DNA of 45,667 bases from Erysipelotrichaceae bacterium (lineage in GTDB: Bacteria; Bacillota_I; Bacilli_A; Erysipelotrichales; Coprobacillaceae), in NCBI GenBank assembly GCA_021201315.1, contig JAJQFG010000007.1, positions 1-45,667 of the forward strand. The letters are read 5' to 3'. Below are positions 1-7,201 of this stretch, one piece after another; positions within the stretch are counted from its first letter, which is position 1, and the number at the start of each line of letters is the position of its first letter. Below the pieces are notes generated by a model. That model worked only from the letters and a program-made list of their open reading frames with translations, was not told the origin of the DNA and ran no database searches. Both the position numbers and the translations under genes were made by a program.

Positions 1-58
1 CCCATCTAATTTGATAATTAAAATCTTTGCAACCCCAAATTATTTTGAATTACCACTT

Positions 59-1534
59 TTATGATGGTAACTTGTTATTTTTGATGACGTATGTAGGATC
101 ATAATAGGTAACACCACTATAAGTCACTTTATTTCCTGAAGACACATTACCATAACCATAATAACTACCTGATTTTAAAGTATTTGTTATGGCAAAATGT
201 AGATGTGTGCCTGAACTATTTCCTGTATTTCCCATTACACCTATCTTTGTACCTTTACTAACACTTGTTCCCTTCGAAACACAATAACTAGCTAAATGTG
301 CATAGAATGAATAAACTGTCTTACCATTTAATGTATGTTTAATCACAACATAATTGCCGTTTCCTGAACTACCTGATCCATTTCTTCCTACAGCTACAAC
401 AGTACCGCTTGCTGCTGCCATAATCGTTTTATTACTTGATGTAATATCCAAGCCTAAATGATATGGTCGAGATGAAGAAGCATATTTACTATAATGTAAC
501 CAAGTTTGACTAATTGTATAACTTGATACAGGATATTGCCATGAAGATGTAGAAGATGAAGAAATCGTCGTTGCTGATAATTTCCAGTTTTGTGCACTAC
601 TAGAATTACCTGTATACACTCTTATATTTGTACCATCAGTAGTCTTTCCACCACTAACATCCAAATAACAACCTAATTTATTTCTAATGGTATAATATCC
701 AGTTCCTGTAGGATAAAATTGCCATAATTGTGAAGATGTACCATTATATGTATATAACTGAACATTGGTTCCACTCTTCTTACTACCATTAGCAACATCT
801 AATACTTTACCATTAGCATTCACAATCTTATAATAAGTACCACTTACTTTCACAATATTAAATTTTTGTGCATTACTAGAATTAGATGTATAAAGTTGAA
901 TATTCGTACCATCTTTAGATGCATTATTATAAACATCAATAACCTTATTACTACTTAATGCAGAAGAAATCGTATAAGCTTTTTGTGTTATCGTTTCAGG
1001 TAAGAAACTTGTTCTCACTAATTTCCACTTTTGGGCATTAGAAGCATTCTTAGTATAAACACAAATATTTGTACCATTAGATGTTTTTCCGCCACTAACA
1101 TCTAATACACAACCCAACTTATTCTTAATATAATAATAACCGCTCTTTCCAGAAGAATAGAACTTCCACTTTTGTGCATCACTACCATTATATGTATATA
1201 ATCGAACATTGGTACCACTCTTCTTACTACCATTTGCTACATCTAATACCTTACCATTCGCATTAGCTATCTTATACCAACCATCACTTAATTTTGAAAC
1301 CAAGAAAGTTTGTGCATTCGTAGAATTAGAATCATAAAGCTGTATATTCGTCCCATCACTAGAAGAATAATTATAAACATCCACTACTTTCTTGCTACTT
1401 AAAGCTGTATAAATCACATATACACCATTTGCCATATTAACTGAATCATCAGCATAACTAGGTAAAATACTTACATTTAAAATAGAAATGATAGCCAACA
1501 GTGTCACAAAACATTTTTTAAGATTATTTTTCAT
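59..1534 (-). CDS. Secreted ricin-type lectin / M23 peptidase
   Basis: Secreted cell-wall hydrolase candidate of 491 residues. The N terminus has a Lys-rich stretch, a hydrophobic core and an Ala-containing cleavage region near residue 28, a typical signal peptide. Two ricin-type beta-trefoils follow (about residues 35-175 and 188-320), each with three copies of a DGTNIQLY/GTNVRLY-like repeat ending in a QxW or QxF element. The C terminus (about 335-455) is an M23/LytM zinc peptidase: HxxxD at H359 and D363, H413 in YAHL, and HLH at H444/H446, so the metal and catalytic residues are intact. The start was set at the ATG at 1534 because GAGAGGAGA lies just upstream; an in-frame GTG at 1552 would place the ribosome site inside the gene. 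Known for the families: trefoils bind glycans and M23 enzymes cut peptidoglycan cross-links. Lectin targeting of the peptidase is inferred. Confidence 0.9.
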   Translation of the reverse strand: MKNNLKKCFVTLLAIISILNVSILPSYADDSVNMANGVYVIYTALSSKKVVDVYNYSSSDGTNIQLYDSNSTNAQTFLVSKLSDGWYKIANANGKVLDVANGSKKSGTNVRLYTYNGSDAQKWKFYSSGKSGYYYIKNKLGCVLDVSGGKTSNGTNICVYTKNASNAQKWKLVRTSFLPETITQKAYTISSALSSNKVIDVYNNASKDGTNIQLYTSNSSNAQKFNIVKVSGTYYKIVNANGKVLDVANGSKKSGTNVQLYTYNGTSSQLWQFYPTGTGYYTIRNKLGCYLDVSGGKTTDGTNIRVYTGNSSSAQNWKLSATTISSSSTSSWQYPVSSYTISQTWLHYSKYASSSRPYHLGLDITSSNKTIMAAASGTVVAVGRNGSGSSGNGNYVVIKHTLNGKTVYSFYAHLASYCVSKGTSVSKGTKIGVMGNTGNSSGTHLHFAITNTLKSGSYYGYGNVSSGNKVTYSGVTYYDPTYVIKNNKLPS

Positions 1535-1637
1535 TTTATTTTCTCCTCTCACTTATGAATGTTTTAAAGAACTTTCACATTCTTCACACATTACGTCATT
1601 GTTTTATTTTTTTCCTTTTTTTATCAATCATTATTTT

Positions 1638-1659
1638 AGGAGCAAAACTTTTTGCTCCT
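1638..1659. repeat. Perfect 10-bp inverted repeat in divergent intergenic region
   Basis: AGGAGCAAAA and TTTTGCTCCT are separated by 2 nt, and an imperfect outer pair (TATCAATCA / TCATTGATA) extends it. It lies in the 332-bp gap between two divergent genes and has no T-tract on either strand, so it does not look like a terminator. It could be an operator or a 5' UTR hairpin of the peptidase gene. The rest of the gap holds only A/T-rich sequence and the promoter listed next. Confidence 0.5.
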
Positions 1660-1776
1660 ATATTCATTGATAAGTTTTAATATTAGAAGTTCCCTTCTTT
1701 TCACCTAATATGTGAGTGTTCTAATTTTTTCCTAAAATTGTTTTTTTAATTTGTTTGTCCACTTACTTGACACATA

Positions 1777-1805
1777 TTACTTTACTATTGATTTATTGAT
1801 ATAAT
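1777..1805 (+). promoter_or_regulatory. Extended -10 promoter
   Basis: TGATATAAT (1797-1805) is a perfect extended -10. A weak -35 (TTACTT, 1777-1782) sits 17 nt upstream. The box overlaps the first ATG of the downstream reading frame (1804), which argues that translation starts at 1867 instead. Confidence 0.5.
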
Positions 1806-1866
1806 GGATTATGTAAAAAAGGAAATTTTCTGTGAAATAACGTATAGGGCGAGGGAGGAATTAGTA

Positions 1867-2172
1867 ATGTACACTAAAGAACAATTAAAGAAAATGTCAA
1901 CAAACCAATTAGTATCTGTATTAGATGAAATTATTGAATCTTTAAACAAAAAAGAAGAAATAAATGCACGCATACGTAAAATAGAAAGAGAAAAAAGTAA
2001 TTATCTTTCAGTAGATATAGGAGAACTTCCTAAATGGATTTATTTTTTGATTATACCTATTGTATTAATATTTCTTTTTATACCTGGAATTATTAAATGG
2101 ATTCTTATACTTGCGATTGATTTTGTTATATTTTATTACATGGGAGACCAAGTGGAGAAAAAAAGAATCTGA
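1867..2172 (+). CDS. N-terminal membrane part of a frameshifted DUF6273 protein
   Basis: This 101-residue product has a charged helical start and two close hydrophobic segments (about residues 57-75 and 77-96), then stops shortly after an A7 run at 2158-2164. GGGAGGA sits 7 nt before the ATG at 1867, and the upstream in-frame ATG at 1804 lies inside the -10 box. Removing one A from the A7 run joins this frame to the next ORF without interruption, giving EKKESDQQ across the junction. The two ORFs therefore look like one gene of about 406 codons split by a +1 indel, a slippage site or an assembly error. It is probably a membrane-anchored coiled coil carrying a surface or cytoplasmic DUF6273 domain; function unknown. 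Confidence 0.7.
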   Translation: MYTKEQLKKMSTNQLVSVLDEIIESLNKKEEINARIRKIEREKSNYLSVDIGELPKWIYFLIIPIVLIFLFIPGIIKWILILAIDFVIFYYMGDQVEKKRI

Positions 2173-3088
2173 TCAACAAAAAATGTCAGAATTTGATCAA
2201 CAAATACAGCAATGCAACAATGAACTTGCTTCGTTAAATCCAATTCTTTCAAATGCTGAATCTATATTACCTGAAGCATATTTAAGCACCAGTACTCTTA
2301 ATTATATTAAAAGACAGGTTCAACGAGGTGAATCCTGGGTTCGAGCTGTACAGAATTATCAAATTCAAAGAATAACAAATGAAAATGGTGTTATTGAATA
2401 TGGAAGTTATCCTAAAACCGCTAATGGTGATGTAAGACCAATTGAATGGATTACATTAGATAGAAAAGCTGATCGTATCTTATTAATTACAAAAGATTGT
2501 ATTGATTGTTTACCTCTTGATTATTTTATCAGCAAATCATGGGAGGAAAGTCCTATACGTCATTGGCTCAATCATGATTTCATAAATAAAGCTTTTTCTT
2601 CTTCTAAGCAAAATAATATACTCACTGTTAAATTAGAAAACAAATGTAGTCCTCTACAACATAATCCTGATGGAAATACAACGAATGATAAGATATTCTT
2701 TCTTAGCTATGAAGAAGCCTTAAACTATTTCTCTTCAAAAAAAATGAATACATCAATAGAAGAATTTACATATAACACACATTCCTATTATTGTAATCTC
2801 GATAAACATGCACAAGCTTCTTTAACACCTTATGCTCTTGAACATTTTTATGTTAATTATCCCCAACTAGGAAGAACTAAACAAGCTGAATATAACTGTA
2901 GTCATAACATAGCATATTCTACTAGAACTTGTACAATAGGCGATATAATATATGATAATAGTACAGTTTATCGTAATGGATTCATGGCAATAAGTTATAA
3001 GTACTTTAATAATGATACTACCTTGTATTTAAATGGTATTGGAAAGGACTCCATTCGTCCAGCTATGTGGTTAAAATTATATAATTAA
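2111..3088 (+). CDS. DUF6273 domain protein (C-terminal part of frameshifted gene)
   Basis: The frame is open from 2111, but its own start has no ribosome site and the early residues overlap the preceding ORF out of frame, so it is probably read as a continuation of that gene. After a Gln-rich coiled coil (about 25-50) comes a DUF6273 domain. Its hallmarks are YGSYPKT near residue 97, PIEWITLD, a W...S.IRHWLNHDF element, FLLS-like FFLSYEEA, and the closing RPAMWLKL. DUF6273 is common in gut Firmicutes and has no established activity. The Trp of the usual WLRSPG element is not evident; NCSHNIAYSTR occupies that place. Read through the frameshift, the protein would be a two-TM membrane protein with this domain at its C terminus. 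Confidence 0.7.
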   Translation: MRLILLYFITWETKWRKKESDQQKMSEFDQQIQQCNNELASLNPILSNAESILPEAYLSTSTLNYIKRQVQRGESWVRAVQNYQIQRITNENGVIEYGSYPKTANGDVRPIEWITLDRKADRILLITKDCIDCLPLDYFISKSWEESPIRHWLNHDFINKAFSSSKQNNILTVKLENKCSPLQHNPDGNTTNDKIFFLSYEEALNYFSSKKMNTSIEEFTYNTHSYYCNLDKHAQASLTPYALEHFYVNYPQLGRTKQAEYNCSHNIAYSTRTCTIGDIIYDNSTVYRNGFMAISYKYFNNDTTLYLNGIGKDSIRPAMWLKLYN

Positions 3089-3101
3089 GGAGGTGAAGGC
3101 A

Positions 3102-3293
3102 ATGGGAAGACAAACAAAAATCAATGGAGATTGTCCATTTATTAGTGAAAGAAGTAGCTATTATGGTCATGAACCATATCAATGTGATTATACTGGCAAG
3201 GAAATCACTTCTGATGAATATTATCATTTATGTAGATATGATAATAAAGCAAAAGAAGATTGTCCTATGAGAAGACGTGATTATCACAGCTAA
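3102..3293 (+). CDS. Small four-cysteine protein
   Basis: A 63-residue basic protein with Cys at 11, 28, 44 and 54, a spacing that could hold one zinc ion although no named ribbon family is recognised. The ATG at 3102 was chosen because AAGGAGGTG ends 7 nt before it; the GTG at 3093 lies inside that ribosome site. It follows the DUF6273 gene by 13 nt and is probably co-transcribed with it, ending at the terminator that starts within its stop codon. Function unknown. Confidence 0.7.
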   Translation: MGRQTKINGDCPFISERSSYYGHEPYQCDYTGKEITSDEYYHLCRYDNKAKEDCPMRRRDYHS

Positions 3294-3321
3294 AATGACA
3301 GCTTAATAAGCTGTCATTTTT
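3292..3321. terminator. Bidirectional terminator
   Basis: A perfect 13-bp stem (AAAATGACAGCTT / AAGCTGTCATTTT) with a 3-nt loop and T-runs on both strands. It ends the plus-strand DUF6273 unit and the 27-kb minus-strand operon, which converge here. Confidence 0.9.
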
Positions 3322-3325
3322 AATA

Positions 3326-3808
3326 CTATGATTCGTGAAAATCATAAATAATATTTACCGTTTCAGGTATTCTTGTTTCTAAATGCTCACATTCCCCAAT
3401 AGCACTAATACATATGAATTCAAGAGTACTTGGAAATACTATTTTTCTTAATGCTAAACATCTATAAAATGCCATTTTTTCAATAGATGTAATACCTTCT
3501 GGTATTTTAATTCTTTCTAATTGCTCGCATGATGAGAAAGCACCCTCGTGTATTTCTTTAAGACTATTAGGCAATATAATGCTTTTTAAGTTAATACATG
3601 ATAAAAAGGCAAAACGTTCTATGACTGTGATTCCTTCAGGAAGGATGACATATTCTATGTTTTCATTTTTATTAAATGCATATGGACCTATTCGTGATAC
3701 AGGTGAACTATCAATGGTTTGTGGAATAACTAATTGTTTATCAGTACCTTGATAACTTATAATAGTTATTGTACCGTCTTGTTGAAGTTGACATTTGTAT
3801 TCTTTCAT
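3326..3808 (-). CDS. BspA-like leucine-rich repeat protein (LRR_5)
   Basis: A 160-residue protein made mostly of about five BspA/LRR_5 repeats: IGPYAFNKNENIEYVILPEG, then units with AF..C..L..I..P near residues 66, 90, 113 and 135. There is no signal peptide or anchor, unlike most surface BspA proteins, so it should be cytoplasmic, where such repeats usually bind other proteins. It is the last gene of the operon and overlaps the glycohydrolase stop by ATGA, indicating translational coupling. A short Gln/Thr-rich strand region precedes the repeats. It could be a sensor or adaptor of the operon's machinery, but this is inference from position only. Confidence 0.75.
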   Translation of the reverse strand: MKEYKCQLQQDGTITIISYQGTDKQLVIPQTIDSSPVSRIGPYAFNKNENIEYVILPEGITVIERFAFLSCINLKSIILPNSLKEIHEGAFSSCEQLERIKIPEGITSIEKMAFYRCLALRKIVFPSTLEFICISAIGECEHLETRIPETVNIIYDFHES

Positions 3809-4770
3809 ATGTTATATACTTCCTTTAATGTATTAGATATTTCTTCTAAGATATACTTAGCTTCTATGTGATTTTTATAATAATTAGGAATCTTATCATA
3901 TCCCAAATATGTTCCTATTATATTACCTGCAATAGCCCCTGTAGAATCACTATCACCATCATGATTAACTGCACAAATAATAACATCTGCAAAATTATCA
4001 TATTTTAAACAAGCATATAAAGCTATCGCTAAAGCCTCTTCAGCCACCCATCCTTCACCTAATTGATTGATAGCATCAATATCATTGATATCTTGTTTAG
4101 ATAATGCTTTTGCTTTGTTGATAAGTGATACAAACGTATCTTTATATGATTGATCAAATATATCAAAATATTCTAAATAATCCTGCATTGATAAATCCAA
4201 TGCTTCCTCTATGGTTCTATCACTATGAAAGAGTATATAAATCATGGCTGATAAAATATAACAAGGTATAATGCCTAAAGGATGTCCATGGGTAATAGCT
4301 CCTGCTTTAGCGCCAACCATTCCTGCTTCACTTATGGAATCACATACAATCCCAATTGGTGCAACACACATAACTCCACCACAACCTTTACTATTGTTAA
4401 TAGGTTGATCAATGGTGCCCATTTCTTTGGAACTTAAAGCATTCAAACATGTGATACCTGGGGCTCTAGAATGATTGAGCTGTGGATATGTTTTTATTTT
4501 ACAAATGTCAGGTCCAATATGTGTATCTTCTTGAGTGTCATACCAATCTAAATAAGCTTGATAAACAGCTTCTTCATAAGATATATGATGAGATTTTTGA
4601 TAAATTAACGCTTCAATTGTAAATAATGTCATTTGTGTATCATCTGAAAAATAACCGATACCATCAAATTTTGTATGTTGTTTATCTTTAATATTTGTAT
4701 CAAATTCAATTGGATAACCTAATGCATCACCAATGGCTCCACCAAAGATACATCCTTTTATTTTATTCAT
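3805..4770 (-). CDS. ADP-ribosylglycohydrolase (DraG/ARH family)
   Basis: A 321-residue enzyme expected to remove ADP-ribose from proteins, nucleic acids or small molecules. GCIFGGAIGDALG opens the protein, SDDTQMT (residues 42-48) and D271/D273/D275 in NHDGDSDSTG provide the paired magnesium ligands, and THGHP is present, so the active site looks intact. The start was set at the ATG at 4770, behind GTAGGTGAT; upstream in-frame codons to 4872 belong to the transglutaminase remnant, whose tail supplies this ribosome site. Its place in a conflict-type operon suggests reversal or control of ADP-ribosylation by a toxin or phage enzyme. The substrate cannot be told from sequence. Confidence 0.9.
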   Translation of the reverse strand: MNKIKGCIFGGAIGDALGYPIEFDTNIKDKQHTKFDGIGYFSDDTQMTLFTIEALIYQKSHHISYEEAVYQAYLDWYDTQEDTHIGPDICKIKTYPQLNHSRAPGITCLNALSSKEMGTIDQPINNSKGCGGVMCVAPIGIVCDSISEAGMVGAKAGAITHGHPLGIIPCYILSAMIYILFHSDRTIEEALDLSMQDYLEYFDIFDQSYKDTFVSLINKAKALSKQDINDIDAINQLGEGWVAEEALAIALYACLKYDNFADVIICAVNHDGDSDSTGAIAGNIIGTYLGYDKIPNYYKNHIEAKYILEEISNTLKEVYNI

Positions 4771-4778
4771 TTTATCAC

Positions 4779-4969
4779 CTACTCTATCATTTGAGGAAAT
4801 ATATATTTTAATCAATTCCTGTTTCAATAAGTTCTCGTCCATGTTCATCAAGCCAGTTTTTAACATATTCATAATTATAAATCATACCTTATGCTTGCGG
4901 ATATGATTCTTTATACCATTTATGTCTTTTGATATGGTTGATGATGATATCAATATTATCTTGTTCCAT
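4779..4969 (-). pseudogene. Internally deleted remnant of a third transglutaminase-fold gene
   Basis: An ATG at 4969, coupled as TAATG to the Hsp70-vWA stop, starts MEQDNIDIIINHIKRH, which matches the first residues of the two intact paralogues (M-DNVDYIINKLKNH and MAKQDNVNMMIYSI). The frame then jumps directly to their C terminus: YPQA, stop, GMIYNYEYVKNWLDEHG, ELIETGID. The TAA at 4891-4889 replaces an Ile/Thr position, and a 1-nt loss after GID shifts the final KYIFPQMIE. About 290 central codons, including the Cys and His/Asp region, are missing. Only a 26-residue peptide could be made. The tail up to 4779 and the ribosome site after it mirror the junction between the 362-residue paralogue and its downstream Hsp70 gene. 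Confidence 0.8.
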
Positions 4970-7122
4970 TATTCATCAACAGCTTTCCATGTTTCTACTT
5001 CACTATATGATATATCTTCTCTTGTTGTTGTGTTTCCTCCTATTGATTGGGCAATGTTACCAAAAGATGTTCTTAACTGCGTTACATCAATTTTTAAAGC
5101 ATCAGCTGGCATTGAAGAGATTTTTCTTAAGAATTCTATATCAGCTTCACCTATACCAATGGCTATTATCTGTATATCTTTATCTTTACATAATTGTGAA
5201 GTACTTGTAGCCTTTCTAGCATTACCATACCATTCACCATCAGTTAAAACAATTGCATATTTTTTACCTCTAATACCATTAAACATAGATTGAATAGTTG
5301 GAAAAGGATCAGCATCCGTACCGCAGCCACCTAATCCACTATCAAACGAAGGCAATTTATCGATTATTTTTGAAGGTCTATTTGAGAAACTTACTACTTG
5401 TGTCACTGATTCTGAAAAGGCTATTAAGCCATATGTAACATTATGTAATGATAATTTTTTTATAAAATCCTTAATAGATAGTTTTGCTTCTTTAATACGT
5501 TCTCCTGCCATTGATCCTGATGTATCAATGACAAATAATACTGTTGTTGGTTCTTGTTTGATTTTTTGTTTAGGAATTGGTTGTCCAAATCGAGATAAGT
5601 CTTCTTCAATTGGTTCTTCTCTAATAGGTAAATCAATATTATCATCTTCTTGTCTAGCTTGAACATGAACCATACCACTCATATCATAGCTATATTGTAT
5701 ACGAATGGTTGTAGGTTCATCCATATGTCTAATACCTGAGATAACGTATTTATTGAGAATTTCACATTCTAGAATAGGTCTTGTGCCTTGTAATAAATAG
5801 ATATCAACTTCATTGTTTTTATTTGGAGATGTATAGTATTTAAATTTCTTAGCACGTTTAACGGGTATTTCCTGATTAGCTGGAATGATGTTTTGATTTT
5901 CATAGTAGGTACCTTCACTATTCACTGCAATAATACCTAAAGCATGGGCTTGAACGTCATTGACTCTAATAGATGCAACCGTTGTTAGTTTTTCTTCTGG
6001 TTTGACTTGCCCTTTTTGAATGGTCTCATTTGTAGATGCTGTATAAGTATTGTATTTTGGTAAAGGTAGTGTTGTTTGAATGGCAGCACCTAAGGCTACA
6101 GCTTCATCTGGATTCATAAGTGTGAGTGGTTTATGACCACTAATTTTTTGTAGATAGGATGATACTTGTGGCATTCTTGTGGATCCACCAACTAATAAGA
6201 TATCTGTAATATCATGCCATTGTAAATGACTTTCTAATAAGATGCTTTCACATAGTGTAACTGTTTGATCTAATAGAGACTTTGTTATTTGTTCAAATAT
6301 TTCCCTGGAAATAATGGTTTCATATAAACCATAGTTAGGAATATGTAGCTTTACTTTTGTTTGAGTAGCTTTAGATAAATCTTTTTTGATTTTTTCTACT
6401 TTACCACTTAGACTATTAATAAAAGCAAAATCATCATTTAAATACTCACCTGTTTCACTTTCAATCAAACTAACTATATAAGAAACTAAAGCTCTATCCC
6501 AATCTTTACCACCTAAAATATGATTACCCATTGTTTTTAGACAATTGATTTCCTTATTTTGACCCATTTGTAAAAGTGTTACATCAAAAGTCCCTCCACC
6601 TAAATCATAAACCAAAATAATCGCATTTTCTCTAAAATGATCAATACCATAATTAAGTGCTGCTGCAGTTGGTTCATTAATCAACATACGTACTTTAATT
6701 CCAGCTTTTTTAGCTGCATTAAGGGTGGCTTGTCTTTCTTTATGGAAAAAATAAGCTGGTACAGTAATAACGGCTTCATCAATAGTATCATTTAAGGTTT
6801 CTTCTGCCATTTCTTTAAGTTCTTTTAATAATATAGCTGATAAATCTTCTGAAGTATAACCTTGTCCATTAACATAAGCATAAGGCTTATTTTCACCCAT
6901 ACCTCTTTTAAAAGCTGTAATACAACCATTATCACCTTCATCAAAAGCATCTTTTGCTTCATCACCAATAATTATTTCTCCATCATCACAGATTTGTATC
7001 ACTGAAGGTGTAATTTTATTACCAAATCTATTTTTGACGATTTCTGGTTGTTTTGTTGATTCATTATATATCGCTACGGCACAAAAGGTTGTTCCTAAAT
7101 CAATACCAACTTTTTTACTCAT
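4969..7122 (-). CDS. Hsp70 (DnaK-like) fused to a vWA domain
   Basis: A 717-residue protein. Residues 1-360 form an Hsp70 ATPase domain with VGIDLGTTF (phosphate 1), ITVPAYF, NEPTAAALNYG, VYDLGGGTFDV (phosphate 2) and LLVGGSTRMP (adenosine motif). A short substrate-binding-like beta region follows with no helical lid. From about 526 to 695 it carries a von Willebrand A domain with a complete MIDAS (DTSGS at 533-537, a GT element in the GGCGTDAD loop, LTDGEW). Hsp70 binds peptides in an ATP cycle and vWA domains bind partners through a metal, so this probably recruits a client or activates a partner. Start: ATG at 7122 behind AAAGGTGG; the GTG at 7131 lies in that site. The 79-bp gap upstream holds a possible internal promoter. 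Confidence 0.93.
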   Translation of the reverse strand: MSKKVGIDLGTTFCAVAIYNESTKQPEIVKNRFGNKITPSVIQICDDGEIIIGDEAKDAFDEGDNGCITAFKRGMGENKPYAYVNGQGYTSEDLSAILLKELKEMAEETLNDTIDEAVITVPAYFFHKERQATLNAAKKAGIKVRMLINEPTAAALNYGIDHFRENAIILVYDLGGGTFDVTLLQMGQNKEINCLKTMGNHILGGKDWDRALVSYIVSLIESETGEYLNDDFAFINSLSGKVEKIKKDLSKATQTKVKLHIPNYGLYETIISREIFEQITKSLLDQTVTLCESILLESHLQWHDITDILLVGGSTRMPQVSSYLQKISGHKPLTLMNPDEAVALGAAIQTTLPLPKYNTYTASTNETIQKGQVKPEEKLTTVASIRVNDVQAHALGIIAVNSEGTYYENQNIIPANQEIPVKRAKKFKYYTSPNKNNEVDIYLLQGTRPILECEILNKYVISGIRHMDEPTTIRIQYSYDMSGMVHVQARQEDDNIDLPIREEPIEEDLSRFGQPIPKQKIKQEPTTVLFVIDTSGSMAGERIKEAKLSIKDFIKKLSLHNVTYGLIAFSESVTQVVSFSNRPSKIIDKLPSFDSGLGGCGTDADPFPTIQSMFNGIRGKKYAIVLTDGEWYGNARKATSTSQLCKDKDIQIIAIGIGEADIEFLRKISSMPADALKIDVTQLRTSFGNIAQSIGGNTTTREDISYSEVETWKAVDE

Positions 7123-7144
7123 ATATACCACCTTTCTTTTCCAT

Positions 7145-7153
7145 ATTATAACA
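7145..7153 (-). promoter_or_regulatory. Possible internal extended -10 promoter
   Basis: On the minus strand TGTTATAAT is a perfect extended -10 about 23 nt before the Hsp70-vWA start, in the largest ungened gap of the operon. No convincing -35 is present. An inverted TTGAAT / ATTCAA pair lies just upstream. It could give the distal genes separate expression. Confidence 0.4.
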
Positions 7154-7201
7154 AGCTTCTATTCATTATTGAATTTTATTCATGGAAGAATATTCAAGAA
7201 T

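Noticed and set aside
1767-1805. TTGACA at 1767-1772 as the -35 for TATAAT at 1800-1805
   Set aside because: The spacer would be 27 nt, too long. The extended -10 with a weak -35 at 1777 is preferred.
4922-5293. Plus-strand reading frames opposite the Hsp70-vWA gene
   Set aside because: They lie antisense to a well-conserved gene, lack ribosome sites and have shadow-like composition.
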